This document shows positions 47,401 to 57,682 of a stretch of 64,000 bases of DNA, piece after piece. The first letter of the stretch is position 1, and each line of letters starts with the position of its first letter. Source of the stretch: Zingiber officinale (lineage: Eukaryota > Streptophyta > Magnoliopsida > Zingiberales > Zingiberaceae). Position numbers and translations under genes: made by a program. The notes beneath the pieces were generated by a model that saw only the letters and a program-made list of their open reading frames with translations, ran no database searches and had not been told where the DNA came from. The DNA is taken from contig NC_055990.1 in assembly GCF_018446385.1 (NCBI RefSeq), forward strand, positions 133,932,996 to 133,996,995, given 5' to 3'.

Positions 47401-48619
47401 TCATCGATCAGGGGATGGGGAGCGACGATGATATACCGTAGGGCCTAGTCGGCTGACGATTGGCGTCAGTCCTTACAACCCCGTGTGTTGTGCATCGCCG
47501 ACTGGTGGAATGAACAAAATATAGCGCCCATACCTTGCCCTTTGACGCCTTGGGCCAACCGGACGCCACATGTTGTACAGCGTGCGCCCAGGTCTCTTGG
47601 TGCATCCATGCTCCTTTAGCCCTCGACCCCTTGGGCGGCAGATGGCTGCTAGCCGGTTGACGCTCAGTCGGCGCCTCCTTTCTTCTGGCTGCCTGGGCTT
47701 CTTCGACGTTGATGAATTCGTTGGCCTTTTTCAGCATGTGGTCGAAGTCCTGGAGTGACTTTCTGATGAGCGACCAAAAGAAGTCCCCTTTGGTGAGCCC
47801 CTAGGTGAAGGTATTCATTATGGTCTCGGACGAGACCGAGCGGATATCCATGGCCACTTGGTTGAAGCGTTGGATGTATGCTCGGAGCGCTTCCTTGGGC
47901 CCTTGTTTCAGGGCGAAGAGGTTGACGCTTGTCTTCTAGTAGCGTCGGCTACTAGTGAAATGGTGCTAGAAGTTGGCTCAGAAGTCTTTGAAACTTCGTA
48001 TCGAGCCACTCGACAATATTCTGAACCAGCGCTGTGCCGATCCGGAGAGAGTCGTGAGAAAGACTCTGCATTTTACTCCGTCCGTGTACTAGTGCAGCGT
48101 AGCCTCATTTTTGAACCGATCCAGATTATCATCTGGGTCGATCGTCCCGTTGTACGTCCTGATCGCCAACGGAGTGTAGTGTCGAGGCAAAGGGTCTTGT
48201 AAGATCTCCTTGGAGAACTGTCTATTGATCCGTTAGGGGGACGCAACGTTTCAGAGCGCTTTTCCTTTCCACGCATCCCGAACGGGCGCCTCATCGGAAG
48301 ATGATCCCTACTCTTGATGCGCTTGGGCTATCTCCGAGGGGGTTTGGAATAGAGCCCGGTGGAAAGGGATTGGTGCGGGCGGCGCTTCCCCTTGGGTGTC
48401 GATCGGCCTTTGGTTCTGCCCCCATACGGAGAGTTGCTCTGCTCGGTCTTCTTGCCTCGCTCGCCTATCTGCCGTCGAAGTTGCAGGTTGCGGTGCTGGT
48501 CGATCGGCTAGCGCTTGTTGTTGTTGTTGCTCCATCATTTTTGCTGCCCGTGCTTGCACGAGCATCTCCAGCTCCTCTTGAGTGAGCGTCATGGTGGTTA
48601 GTCGTCCAACGCCTTCCAT
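47401..48619 (-). pseudogene. Gypsy gag
   Basis: Starts MEGVGRLTTMTLTQEELEML at 48619 with a Gln-rich stretch (Q5 near 48530). A Retrotrans_gag-like region follows in broken frames (GSIRSFKDF, SVNLFALKQGPKEALRAYIQ, FNQVAMDIRSVS), then FINVEEAQAARRKEAPTE and a Pro/Ser-rich tail to 47408. Several stops are present. A CCHC knuckle is not seen, which is normal for parts of this lineage. Confidence 0.7.
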
Positions 48620-48644
48620 TTCCTCGGCTCGGATTCAAGTGACA

Positions 48645-48662
48645 TTCCCACAGACGGCGCCA
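48645..48662 (-). other. Gypsy primer binding site
   Basis: TGGCGCCGTCTGTGGGAA on the minus strand, four bases from the end of the 5' LTR. TGGCGCC-type sites are usual in Tat/Athila-related elements. I cannot name the tRNA with certainty. Confidence 0.65.
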
Positions 48663-48666
48663 AATA

Positions 48667-49556
48667 TTATCCTGTCCGAAAGTCGGAGAGACGGATGCTA
48701 GGGATGTGGTGCTCTTGTTGACCTCTGGTGGACTTTGCTCCCACCTGCAACACAATCAGCGTTAGTGCCGAGCCAGTGAAGGGGTCTCCGGCGATGGCCC
48801 TCCGATGCTCAAGTCAGTCTCCGGCGAAGCAAAGAGAACTGTAGTGCAACAGTAGAAATCGCGAGAAAAGCATATCTCCGTCGATGCCTAGACCCCCCCC
48901 CCTTTATATAAGGCTTCTGTAGCATGTGTGCATGATTCTCAAAGCGAGCACACTATCCCAAACTTTCCCTGAAGAGACATGTCAGTAAAGTGTCCCTGAC
49001 ACAGTACCTTAACGGGTCGAGCATATCTCTGAAGTGATAGTGGAAGCTTCCGCCGTACGATTCTCTATCTAACCATGTCGCCTTTCAGCGGCACTAGCTC
49101 TCAAAAGGATGTCGAAGGATATCCCGCTGTGTTTGTTGATTGGTCAAGCAGAATGACCGCTCGGCCAGGACTCTGATATCCTTGTGTCTGCTGTCACACC
49201 GAGCGGGATAACCACTCGGCTGAAAGTCCCCTGTCCAAGTGTCGTTCATTGTTGGGTCGAGCAGGATGGACGCTCGACCGGAAGCCCACTGTCGCGTTGA
49301 GCGGGAGAGCCGCTCGGTTGAAGGTCCTCGGTCCGTGTCTTCCGTCATCTGGTCGAGCGGGAGAGCTGCTCGGCTCGGTTTCTACGCGCCCCTTGAGCAT
49401 CGGTTTGATTACTCCGTGTCGAAGACAGTGGGTCAGTGCTTAACCTACGGCCGGAATATGCCCCACCCGACCGACCAAGACCATCCGTCCGTTGACCGTC
49501 TTGACTTTGACCTCCACCGTGACAGTGAAGCGGAGCCTCTCATCATCACCGCATCA
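48667..49556 (-). repeat. Gypsy LTR (5' LTR of the minus-strand element)
   Basis: 890 bp matching 746-1639, with the TATA box at 48910-48903 and the same GAGCGG...CCGCTC hairpin units. It ends CGCATCA at 49556 and is followed by the TSD. Confidence 0.85.
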
Positions 49557-49613
49557 AAACTTAAATATAAAATTTTAATTAAAAATTTTGTATCTCAAAA
49601 ATTAAAAAACTAA
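49557..49613 (+). pseudogene. Last codons of the split hAT (DUF4371-like) gene
   Basis: Starts with the TSD AAACT (49557-49561) and reads KLKYKILIKNFVSQKLKN followed by TAA. This corresponds to the usual C-terminal tail after the SKLD seen at 745, so it completes the gene cut by the gypsy element. Confidence 0.6.
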
Positions 49614-51068
49614 ATTTTATATAAAATCTAATTTTTAAAATTAATATTTAAAAATTAGGATAGAGTAAAAAAAAGAAAAGCAAGCTAACGTTTAGCTTAT
49701 AGCTAGCTTCACGTTTTGGCGTATCTATCAACATGCATGGAAAAGACAATAATGTTAATGCAAAGATTGAGGTGGTTTCGTTTGATTGTTTGTTGAGCTA
49801 AACTTAGGAAATGGACAGCTACCTACTCCCTTTCGATGCATGCTTCTGTTACTTACCAACCCATCAATTAACATTCATGCATCTCTACGTAGATCTTTTG
49901 ACATTTTTTAGTATGTTTTAACAGTTTGTTGCGTGGTATGGTTTCTTCTCTGTTCTATCAAAAGTTGTTTAGCTTTGCAAGTATTTGATATCTGCGTATC
50001 ACGTGTCGTGAGCCAAAATTGTAATTTTTTAAAATATAATTTGATTATTTTTAATGTTCATTTTTTACATGTACGTAGACGCCTAGCTCTATCCACCAAG
50101 GGATGAATTAGGGTTCATGAGGAGGGCAATGAATGCCATGATGGCTAAAGAGTACTGTTAGGTAGCAAAAGGATGGAAGAGCTTTTGTTGTCAAGGAACA
50201 TGGAAGGCTGCGTTTGCATGTGCCGATCCGTTCCATAAAGAAAAATGGTGGTCCATGAGCAGCACTAATTAATGTCTTTCTTATCTCTGAATTATTTTCT
50301 CAGTGAATTGAAGTGGCTTCTTGAGCTCATTCTTTCTGCATCTTACACAAGCAATAACACAACTGTTGCATCTTCGAATTTGGATTTATTGGACAGTGTT
50401 TTCCAGCAATTGCCAATACTTTACATAAAAGACTAATGTATATTAATGAAATAAAAGAATTCATCTGTGAAATATTTTTTAATTAGTTTTGATAATTCAT
50501 CATGTTTTTGTAATCTCCTTGATGGATTATTGAGAAGGCTATTTATGAGAGAAGTAGAGTGCCACTTATTGTTAGTAATACTTTTTATCTTAAAAAAGAA
50601 AAGGTAATTATTAGTGTAATAATATAATTAAAGATCAAGTACATAAGTAGGGAAGGAAGAAGGGAAAAGATGAAGTTAGGAAAGGAACGACCTCAAAAAA
50701 TGAGGGTCTTAATAGCCACCAAAAAAACCCTATCTAAAATAGGGCATCACACCAACTCCCATCTAACTGAGAGCATGACAATAATAGCGATCTCCATAGT
50801 AAAACTACAAACATTGGCAATTACAAGGACATTATAAACAACTACACTAGGGATTCAAAATGAAGCTACTAGTAGATAATGGTACAATAGCGTCCTCCAA
50901 TAGATAACCAAAGGATCTAAGGTTTGAGTCTCAGCTATGATACACTGCACATTTTGATGAGTCTCCATGAGCGCTTCCCAATTTATCTCATGGCCGGTGG
51001 AAAATATTATGTCCAAAAGAATTCATGAAGAACTACCATTATTCTTATGGTCCGAGCTTCCTTGTAAG
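49614..51068. other. AT-rich intergenic stretch; no gene seen
   Basis: 1.45 kb without a reading frame of note. It is collinear with 54051-54504 once the hAT element is removed (TSD CATCCAGT). Confidence 0.5.
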
Positions 51069-51076
51069 CATCCAGT
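51069..51076. repeat. 8-bp target-site duplication CATCCAGT, left copy
   Basis: Identical to 54043-54050 on the other side of the hAT element. Confidence 0.95.
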
Positions 51077-51099
51077 TAGACCTGACCCCGGGCCGGGTC

Positions 51100-51345
51100 T
51101 GGCCCGGACCCGACCCAGGCCCATAACCGGGTCAACGGGCTGGTTGCCCGTTGACCCGGTTCGCCAGGTCGAACCGGAACCGGCCCGACAAGTTGTCGGG
51201 CTGGTTCCGGTTCATTCGCTGTAAAACCGGAGAACCGCCGGTTCAACCAATAATTTTTTTTTTTCTTTAAACAGCTTGAACCGCCGGTTAACCGCCGGTT
51301 CATAGCCGTTGGAACCGCCGGTTAACAGGCGGTTCGTAGCCGTTG
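51100..51345. repeat. Subterminal motif cluster, 5' side of hAT
   Basis: Includes CCGGGTC/GACCCGG pairs and several AACCGCCGGTT palindromes (51230-51325). Such clusters in hAT ends commonly bind the transposase; here that is inference. Confidence 0.6.
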
Positions 51346-51441
51346 GGAGAGTTTTTTGGGTATTTTTTTTTTAATGGTTAGGATCATTTGACTGTTTTTT
51401 GATCAATGACTATGATTTAGTGTCTGTTACTATCAAAACTC

Positions 51442-51449
51442 TATAAATA
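51442..51449 (+). promoter_or_regulatory. TATA box of hAT transposase
   Basis: TATAAATA about 165 bp upstream of the ATG at 51614, a textbook plant TATA sequence. Confidence 0.55.
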
Positions 51450-51613
51450 GAGAGCTCATTTCATCATTTTTTCACACACATCTTCTCTACTCTTAATCTC
51501 ATTTTTGTATTCTCTAATCTCTAGACTCTACACGCTTTCGTTTCCAATTTTCAATTACAATAGAAGGAGGCCGCGGAGGTGCATCATCTCGAGCTCGGAA
51601 GGGAAATCAAATA

Positions 51614-53608
51614 ATGAATCCGCGGGAGGAGGACCCCAACATTCAATCCACCGATGATGAGATCGAGCATCTTCCGAATCCGACACCCGAAACACAAGGA
51701 AGTACCGATGCAATTACTTCTAAGGTTCAGGAACTTCCTCCTCTAAAGTCTTCTATTTTCACTAAATATTTTGAGAAGGTCACTCTTTCGTCGGGAGAAA
51801 TGCATGCAAAATGCAAGCACTGCAATGCTTCCTACAAATTCCAAGCCGGCGGCGGCTATGGGTCGTTGAAACGACATGTAGAAACGAAGCACCCGGTGGA
51901 ATATGGACTCAATCGTTCTCAAACATAATTATCAAGATTTTCTTCAACTAGCGGTAGTACCAATTCTAGTTTATTTTTATATTCGGATAATAAATTAAGA
52001 GAATCATTAGCTAAATTTGTTTCCGTAGAACATCTTTCTTTTAGTTTTGGATCTAAATGCACATTTGAAAATTTTTGTAAAGAATCTCTTAATCCATGTG
52101 CTAAACGTGTTCTTAGGACTACACTTACTCGTACAATTAAAAAATTAGTAATACAAGGAAAAAATAATTTAATTGATGAATTTAGTAAATTAGATAATAA
52201 ATTTTTTTTATATTCCGATATTTGGAGTGATCATTGGCAAACACATTCGTATATGTGTATGACTTGCCATTGGATCAATAACTCTTGGAACATCCAAAAA
52301 AGATTATTAGCTTATAGAGTTTTTGATGAATCACATAATGCTCATAATATCACACAATTATTATGTTTAAGTTTAGAAGAATATGGTTTAACTCATAAAA
52401 TATTTTCAATATCATTAGATAATGCTAGTTCCAATACCACTTGTATAGATGATCTAAAATTTATTTGTCAACCTATTATTGGAGGTTTATTTTTTCATAT
52501 TCGTTGTGTATGCCATGTTTTAAATTTATGTGTTCAAGATGGTTTAAAAATTTTAGAAAGTTATATTAAACCAATTAGAATTGTAATTTCTTATTTATGG
52601 TCTCATCTATTTATAATGAAACAATGGGGTAGATTTTGTAAAATTAATGGGATGAGACCTAAAAAATTTCTACGTGATGTACCAACACGTTGAAATTCAA
52701 CATACCAATTATTACAAGATTCATTTCAATATAAAGAATTATTATGTTCATTTTTTGCACAAAACACTAATACTAATATATATTTGTTTTCACAACAATA
52801 GAATATTTGTAGTAGTATTTGTGAAATTTTAAAAGTATTTAATGATGCAAGCGAACAACTTTTCGGTGTTTATTATCCCACTGCTTAATTAGTTTTAGAA
52901 ATTTTTTCTAATATAATATTAGTTTTAAATGAACGTATTAATAATGAATCTTTATCTCCTTGCATCTTAGCTATGAAAACTAAATGGGAAAAAAAAAATT
53001 ATTTAATTCCTGAAATTTATTTAATTGCATTTGCTTTAGATCCTAGATTTAAATTAGAAGTTTTACAAGAAATGTTAACTTTATATTATGACGCTTTAAT
53101 TCCAATTAAAGATTCTTCTTCCCCTGATCTAGTTAATATTATATATAATGTTAGAATTTATTTATATGATATTTATAATCAATATTATGTAAAATATGGA
53201 ACACAAATTAATATTTCTAAAATACAACAAACTACTAGTAGTAATTTAAAACTTACAAAAGCACAACTCTTATTAAAAGAACAAACAAAACATCCACGAG
53301 GATCCTCAAGTTCCACACAGAAACTTGAGAATTATTTTACGATTTCTTTTGATTTTAATGAAGCAGATAGCAAAAACTTCGATATCTTAAAGTGGTGGTT
53401 ACAGAAGGCTCAAAGCTTTCCCATTCTCTCCGTGATCGCAAAAGAAATTTTAGCTTGTCCAGTGTTAACTGTTGCTGTGGAGTAGACGTTCAGTGCCGGC
53501 GGCAACATATTAGATGAACGACAATCAACTTTGTCTCCCGACTCATTGGAAGTCCAAGCATTACTGGAGGATTGGACCAGAGCGAAGAAAAGAATCCAAG
53601 GAATGTAA
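51614..53608 (+). pseudogene. hAT transposase (BED zinc finger, RNase H-like, dimerisation domain)
   Basis: A single reading frame of 664 codons from MNPREEDPNIQSTDD to a TAA at 53606, with five in-frame stops (51926, 52691, 52799, 52886, 53483) and no frameshift. It has an N-terminal BED-type zinc finger (CKHCNASYKFQ...LKRHVETKH), a catalytic-domain block with FFLYSDIWSDHWQTHSYM and LDNASSN, then HIRCVCHVLNLCVQDGL, YLIPEIYLIAFALDPRFK, and the hAT C-terminal dimerisation region DILKWWLQ...FPILSVIAKEILACPV. Four stops are explained by single C-to-T or G-to-A changes (CAA, TGG, TGG and CAG codons). It resembles RICESLEEPER/Ac-type plant transposases. Confidence 0.9.
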
Positions 53609-53884
53609 CTTTCAGATGACGAAGTTGAAGATTTTGATACTGAAGGAACAAATACGACAGGAGCAGGAAATGGTAGTGAGTGAAAATGTAGAAAGATAAA
53701 AATGTAAAAGAAAATGTAAAAGGATAAAAATGTAAAAGAACTACGTGGACTTTGATTCCCCTAAAGGGATACATAGGCAACTTAAATAAGTGCAAGCCCT
53801 TTTTCCAATAAATTTTAATTTTTAATTTTTAATGTTTAATTTTAATGTTTAATGTTTAATTTTTAATTTTTAAATTTTTTAAAC

Positions 53885-54031
53885 ATAATAATCTTGAACC
53901 GTGACGAACCGTGAACCGACGGTTCCGAACCGTGAACCGTAACCATCTTGGGTGGTTAAGGTTAAGGGTCGACCTGCCTGGAACCGTCGAACCAGCGGTT
54001 CTGAACCGTCGAACCGTCGGTTTCGAACCGT
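53885..54031. repeat. Subterminal motif cluster, 3' side of hAT
   Basis: At least ten GAACCG or CGGTT motifs, several as GAACCGTCGAACCG direct repeats. Confidence 0.6.
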
Positions 54032-54050
54032 GGTCAGGTCTACATCCAGT

Positions 54051-54504
54051 CACTCTTGACTTGCTCCGGATCTCCTCGTAGTTTTGCTTTTGAACTCTAT
54101 TCAAAATGTCTCATACCATTCGAGATTTTTTTATCCTTTTAAACCCATGATCTTTTCCATATTTTTCCAATGTGAGATTTTAATTATATTCCCAATAGAA
54201 AATTTATGTGGAACCAAATCGATCACCTTTAGGATTAGTCAGTTACAAGAGTTGAATGATTTTTTTTTTTTTTTAAATGAAGCTACTAAATTGAGCAACA
54301 CATTGAGATCAAAGGGTTACTATAGCAAAAATGAGATGATAGAAATAACAGAGCATGAGAATATTGTGTGTAACGGAGTCATTTATCGTGACTCGTGAGA
54401 TCCTATTGTTGGCATGCCCTTGCTGGTTTTATCATGTGTCTCATACATTTCTAGTTATATTGTTGGTTTCTACTATGATGTTCATCTAGAAAGAGAAGGT
54501 AGTT
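54051..54504. other. Intergenic stretch; no gene seen
   Basis: Host sequence between the hAT TSD and the copia TSD. It continues at 62882 once the copia element is removed. Confidence 0.5.
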
Positions 54505-54509
54505 GTATT
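54505..54509. repeat. Target-site duplication GTATT, left copy
   Basis: Matches 62877-62881 after the right LTR. Confidence 0.7.
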
Positions 54510-54772
54510 TATATGATGAAGAATAGGGAGAGAGCAAGAAATAATATGAGAGCAATAAAATCTATTGTTCATTGATATTTGTCTTAAGAACAATACAATA
54601 TATAATGTTCAAAAAGTACTTGGTCAATAACTAATTAATAAATAACAGAATTATTCTAAGAATAATTTTGAGAATAATTATAACAGAATTATTAGAATAA
54701 TCCAAATACTAATATGATTTGATTTGGTAATTTGATCCGGTCAATTTTGATAATTCTGTTTTATCTCTTTTA
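54510..54772 (-). repeat. Copia (Ale-like) LTR, left (3') copy
   Basis: 263 bp, about 97% like 62614-62876 by eye. It is followed by CCCCCC, the polypurine tract on the minus strand. Confidence 0.8.
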
Positions 54773-55836
54773 CCCCCCGACAAACTCAACGGGAGATCTC
54801 TGATGTTGAGTTTACTTGCTAACTTGTTGAAACGTTGTCTGGATAGTGGCTTAGTAAAGATATCAGCGATTTGATCTTTAGCAAATATAAGAGACGGATA
54901 ACTGCTGAGTTGCCACACGTTCATGAACAAAATGAAAATCAATTTCCACATGTTTTGTACGAGCATGAAAGATTGGATTTGATGTAAGATACGTTGCTCC
55001 AATATTGTCGCACCAAATTTTTGGTGCAATATTTGATGCAAGATGAAGTTCAGAGAGAAGTGATTGAAGCCAAATAATTTCTGATGTTGTATTTGCTATA
55101 GCTTTATATTCTGCCTCAGTGCTTGAACGAGATACCGTAGATTGCTTTTTCGAATTCCATGAGATAAGATTTCGTCCAAGAAATATTGTATATCCACTAG
55201 TAGAGCGTCTATCTTAAGGAGAACTTGCTCAATCTGCATCACTATATGCATGTAAATCTCGAGACGATTGGCGATATAAAAGAAGACCATGTAGAATAGT
55301 ACCTTTGAGATAACGAAGTATTCTTTTTACATTATCCCAATTTTGTTCAGTTGGAGCGTGCATGAATTGACAAGCATGATTTACTGCAAAAGTAATATCA
55401 GGCCGTGTGATAGTGACATATTGTAAGGCCCCAACAATACTTCGATAAATTTGTTGATCAGATAGAGCAGGAGAGGTTGAAGTTGGAGAGTTGTTTACAG
55501 CAATTGGTGTAGAGACCGGACGTGCTCCATCCATTTTGGCTCTTTGAAGAAGTCCAGTAATGTATTTGCTCTGAGAGAGAAGATAGCCATCCTCATGTGG
55601 AATAAGCTCAATACCAAGAAAAAAACGAGCAATACTCAAATCTCGAGTAGGAAATTCTTGATTGAGAAGACTTAATAAAGTTGTGATACCCTTGTGATCA
55701 TTGCCGGTTATCAGAATACCATCCACATAAATAAGAAAAATATCATATTTCCATCATTATATTTGTGAAATAGAGATGAGTCAGTCTTTGATCCACAAAA
55801 TCCTTGAGCTTGTAACCAATTAGATAGTCGATGAAA
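54773..55836 (-). pseudogene. Ale-like copia RT C-terminal part and RNase H
   Basis: The RT catalytic motif reads YVDG instead of YVDD (IYVDGILITGN, near 55740). Then come LSIARFFLGIELIPHEDGYL, GLLQRAKMDGARPVSTPI, SIVGALQYVTITRPDITFAV and RILRYLKGTI. RNase H follows in broken frames (HAYSDAD..., KDQIADIFTKPLSRQRFNKL) up to about 54790. Several frameshifts and stops. Confidence 0.8.
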
Positions 55837-56649
55837 CTATGCACGAGGAGCTTGTCGAAGACCATATAAGGATTTCTTGAGTTGGCAAACATGAGATGGA
55901 AATTGTGGATGAATGAACCCAGGTGGTTGCTCCATAAATACAGTTTCCTCAAGATGACCATGGAGAAATGCATTTGAAATATCCAATTGTCGTACAAGCC
56001 AATTAGAACTAACAGCTATTGATAATAATAGTCTGACAGATGTAATTTTGATGACTGGGCTAAAAATATCATTAAAGTCAATACCTGGTTGTTGACTAAA
56101 TCCTTTAGCTACAAGTCGAGCTTTGTATCTTTCAAGAGAACCATTAGCTCGATGCTTAAGACGAAATACCCATTTAGAGCCCACAATATTCATTGAGGGA
56201 GTGCGCGGAACTAGAGTCCATGTTCCATTGCGAAGAAGTGCATCAAATTCTGTAGTCATTGCACTACGCTAGTTTGGATCCCTGTTTGTTTATGTAAAAC
56301 AGGTTGGTTCAATAGATTTTGAAGAGACCACTAGAGCTCGTGGAAGGGGATATCGAGTTGCATTTGGTGGGCAACGCTCATAAATATCACTAATGGGAAG
56401 CATGCGACGAGGAGCATTATCATCTGAATCACTTGTTGATGACGACGAGGAAGTAGGCTGACATGGTGATGTAGATGACGGACTTGCATTATCCGAGGAA
56501 CCAGAGAGCATATTATCTTCGATCGGTGAGGCTTTTAAGATTGGAGCAGCAAACTGAGGTGATTCTGATGGTATAGGAGAGTTATTAGAGAGCTCCAGAG
56601 CTGGTCCTAGGATGCCATCACTTCTGATAATATTATGTGGCATTAAGAA
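55837..56649 (-). pseudogene. Ale-like copia integrase C-terminal linker and RT N-terminal part
   Basis: 56643-56290 is a Ser/Pro-rich linker (CQPTSSSSSTSDSDDNAPRR, PLPRALVVSS). After a stop, 56259-55837 gives RT: EFDALLRNGTWTLVPR, VGSKWVFRLKHRANG, ARLVAKGFSQQPGIDF, DISNAFLHGHL, SLYGLRQAPRA. Confidence 0.8.
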
Positions 56650-56654
56650 AGTGC

Positions 56655-57682
56655 TGTTGGAGGATCGGTGGCCGGCTAGAAGGGGGGTTGAATGGACGGC
56701 GCCCCCAATAACTCGCTTCCTACGTATTCGTTAGTGCGCAAGCGGAAATACAAATACTAATTACGAATACGAAAGCTAAAGACAAAGAAAAGAACAAGCA
56801 AACCAATACACGCCGATATAACGTGGTTCGAAGATGATGCTCCTACTCCACGGCTGTCCGTAAGGTGGACGATCCCTCAATCCGTCGGTGGATTAGTCCC
56901 CGGAAACTCCGGCTAGCTCAACCTCCTTGTGGGTGGAGAAACCTCACCACAACACTCACCAACAACACTTGGACACAAGGGAACCTTGAGCACTTTGTGA
57001 CTACTAATTAGGCTTTAACCAAGTCTAATTTCGTCAGGTTGACCGGCCATCCCAAGCTCTCTCTTATAGAGCTTGGGGAAATCAGACTTGCTGATTTGCC
57101 CGTTACCAGTCGACTGGTCCTTGCACCAGTCGACTGGTGCCAACCCAACTTCTCTCTCAACGGCTATCTATCAGTCGACTGGTCCCTGGACCAGTCGACT
57201 GGTCCCAGCCGTTTTGGGCACAGAGAGCTTCTGTGCTCACCACCAGTCGACTGGTCCCAGTACCAGTCGACTTGTACAACCCTAAACTTAGGGTTTCCCA
57301 TCCCGAGTACATTTCTCTTATGCACTCGTACCCTCATGACTCACTTGACTCTTCTTTATAGCCTTGACCTCTTGCCTTCAAGCCTACTTCCTTTGGCTCT
57401 CGTCCCTCGGATGCATCCAAGCCCGCGGCTCGTCCCCAATGTCATCCTTCGCGTATGCCTCGAAGTCGCTTCCCTCGACCCTTGTCCTTGCTGCCTTGTC
57501 CACGGTCCCTCGGATGCTCCATCCTTCACCGGACCCGAAGCCGTCAACCTGAGTCACATGTGTCACCTACAGTCCTGCACAACTCAAGTACACATATCAA
57601 ATAACGAGGGTAAACCTAACTTAAACCCTTTGCCCAAACACCAAAACACATGGTCCCGCGGACCATTGGGATTGCTCCAACA
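56655..57682 (-). repeat. LTR of gag-only element 3, left (3') copy
   Basis: TGTTGG...TCCAACA with TAGAAGGGGGGTTGAATGG near the left edge. It holds six ACCAGTCGACTGGT-type palindromes between 57105 and 57275. The 227-codon plus-strand frame across it is also in the other LTR and has no protein features. Confidence 0.9.
57100..57280. repeat. Array of CCAGTCGACTGG palindromes in LTR
   Basis: Six units, most as the 14-bp perfect palindrome ACCAGTCGACTGGT. The same array is at 61080-61260 in the other LTR, and four more units lie inside the element at 58275-58395. Confidence 0.9.

Larger units (their letters stand above)
746..49556 (-). mobile_element. Tat-like Ty3/gypsy LTR retrotransposon with nested insertions and an internal inversion
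   Basis: Both ends are LTRs of the same family with matched TSDs (AAACT). On the minus strand the order is LTR, PBS, gag, protease, RT (YVDD), RNase H, a second RVT_3-type RNase H (ATNNEAEYE), integrase, a 3' tandem array, an antisense gene and an LTR. The pol order is gypsy. The extra RNase H, the tandem repeats in the 3' untranslated region and an antisense ORF downstream of integrase are known traits of the plant Tat lineage (Ogre/Retand/Grande group), so the lineage call is a family-level inference. All genes carry stops. The body is interrupted by an inverted duplication (7151-30734) and by an insertion at 32124-46165. Removing these leaves a normal-looking single element of roughly 11-12 kb. 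Confidence 0.8.
51077..54042 (+). mobile_element. Complete hAT (Ac-like) DNA transposon
   Basis: 2,966 bp with perfect 11-bp terminal inverted repeats (TAGACCTGACC at 51077-51087 and its reverse complement at 54032-54042) and an 8-bp TSD CATCCAGT (51069-51076 and 54043-54050), the hallmark of hAT. It carries one transposase gene on the plus strand. Both ends are rich in GAACCG and CGGTT motifs. Confidence 0.95.

Noticed and set aside
54051..54504. Possible host exon around the hAT and copia insertion sites
   Set aside because: Joining the host pieces (51068, 54051-54504, 62882-62986, 63825) gives short frames with no recognisable motif, so I leave it as intergenic.
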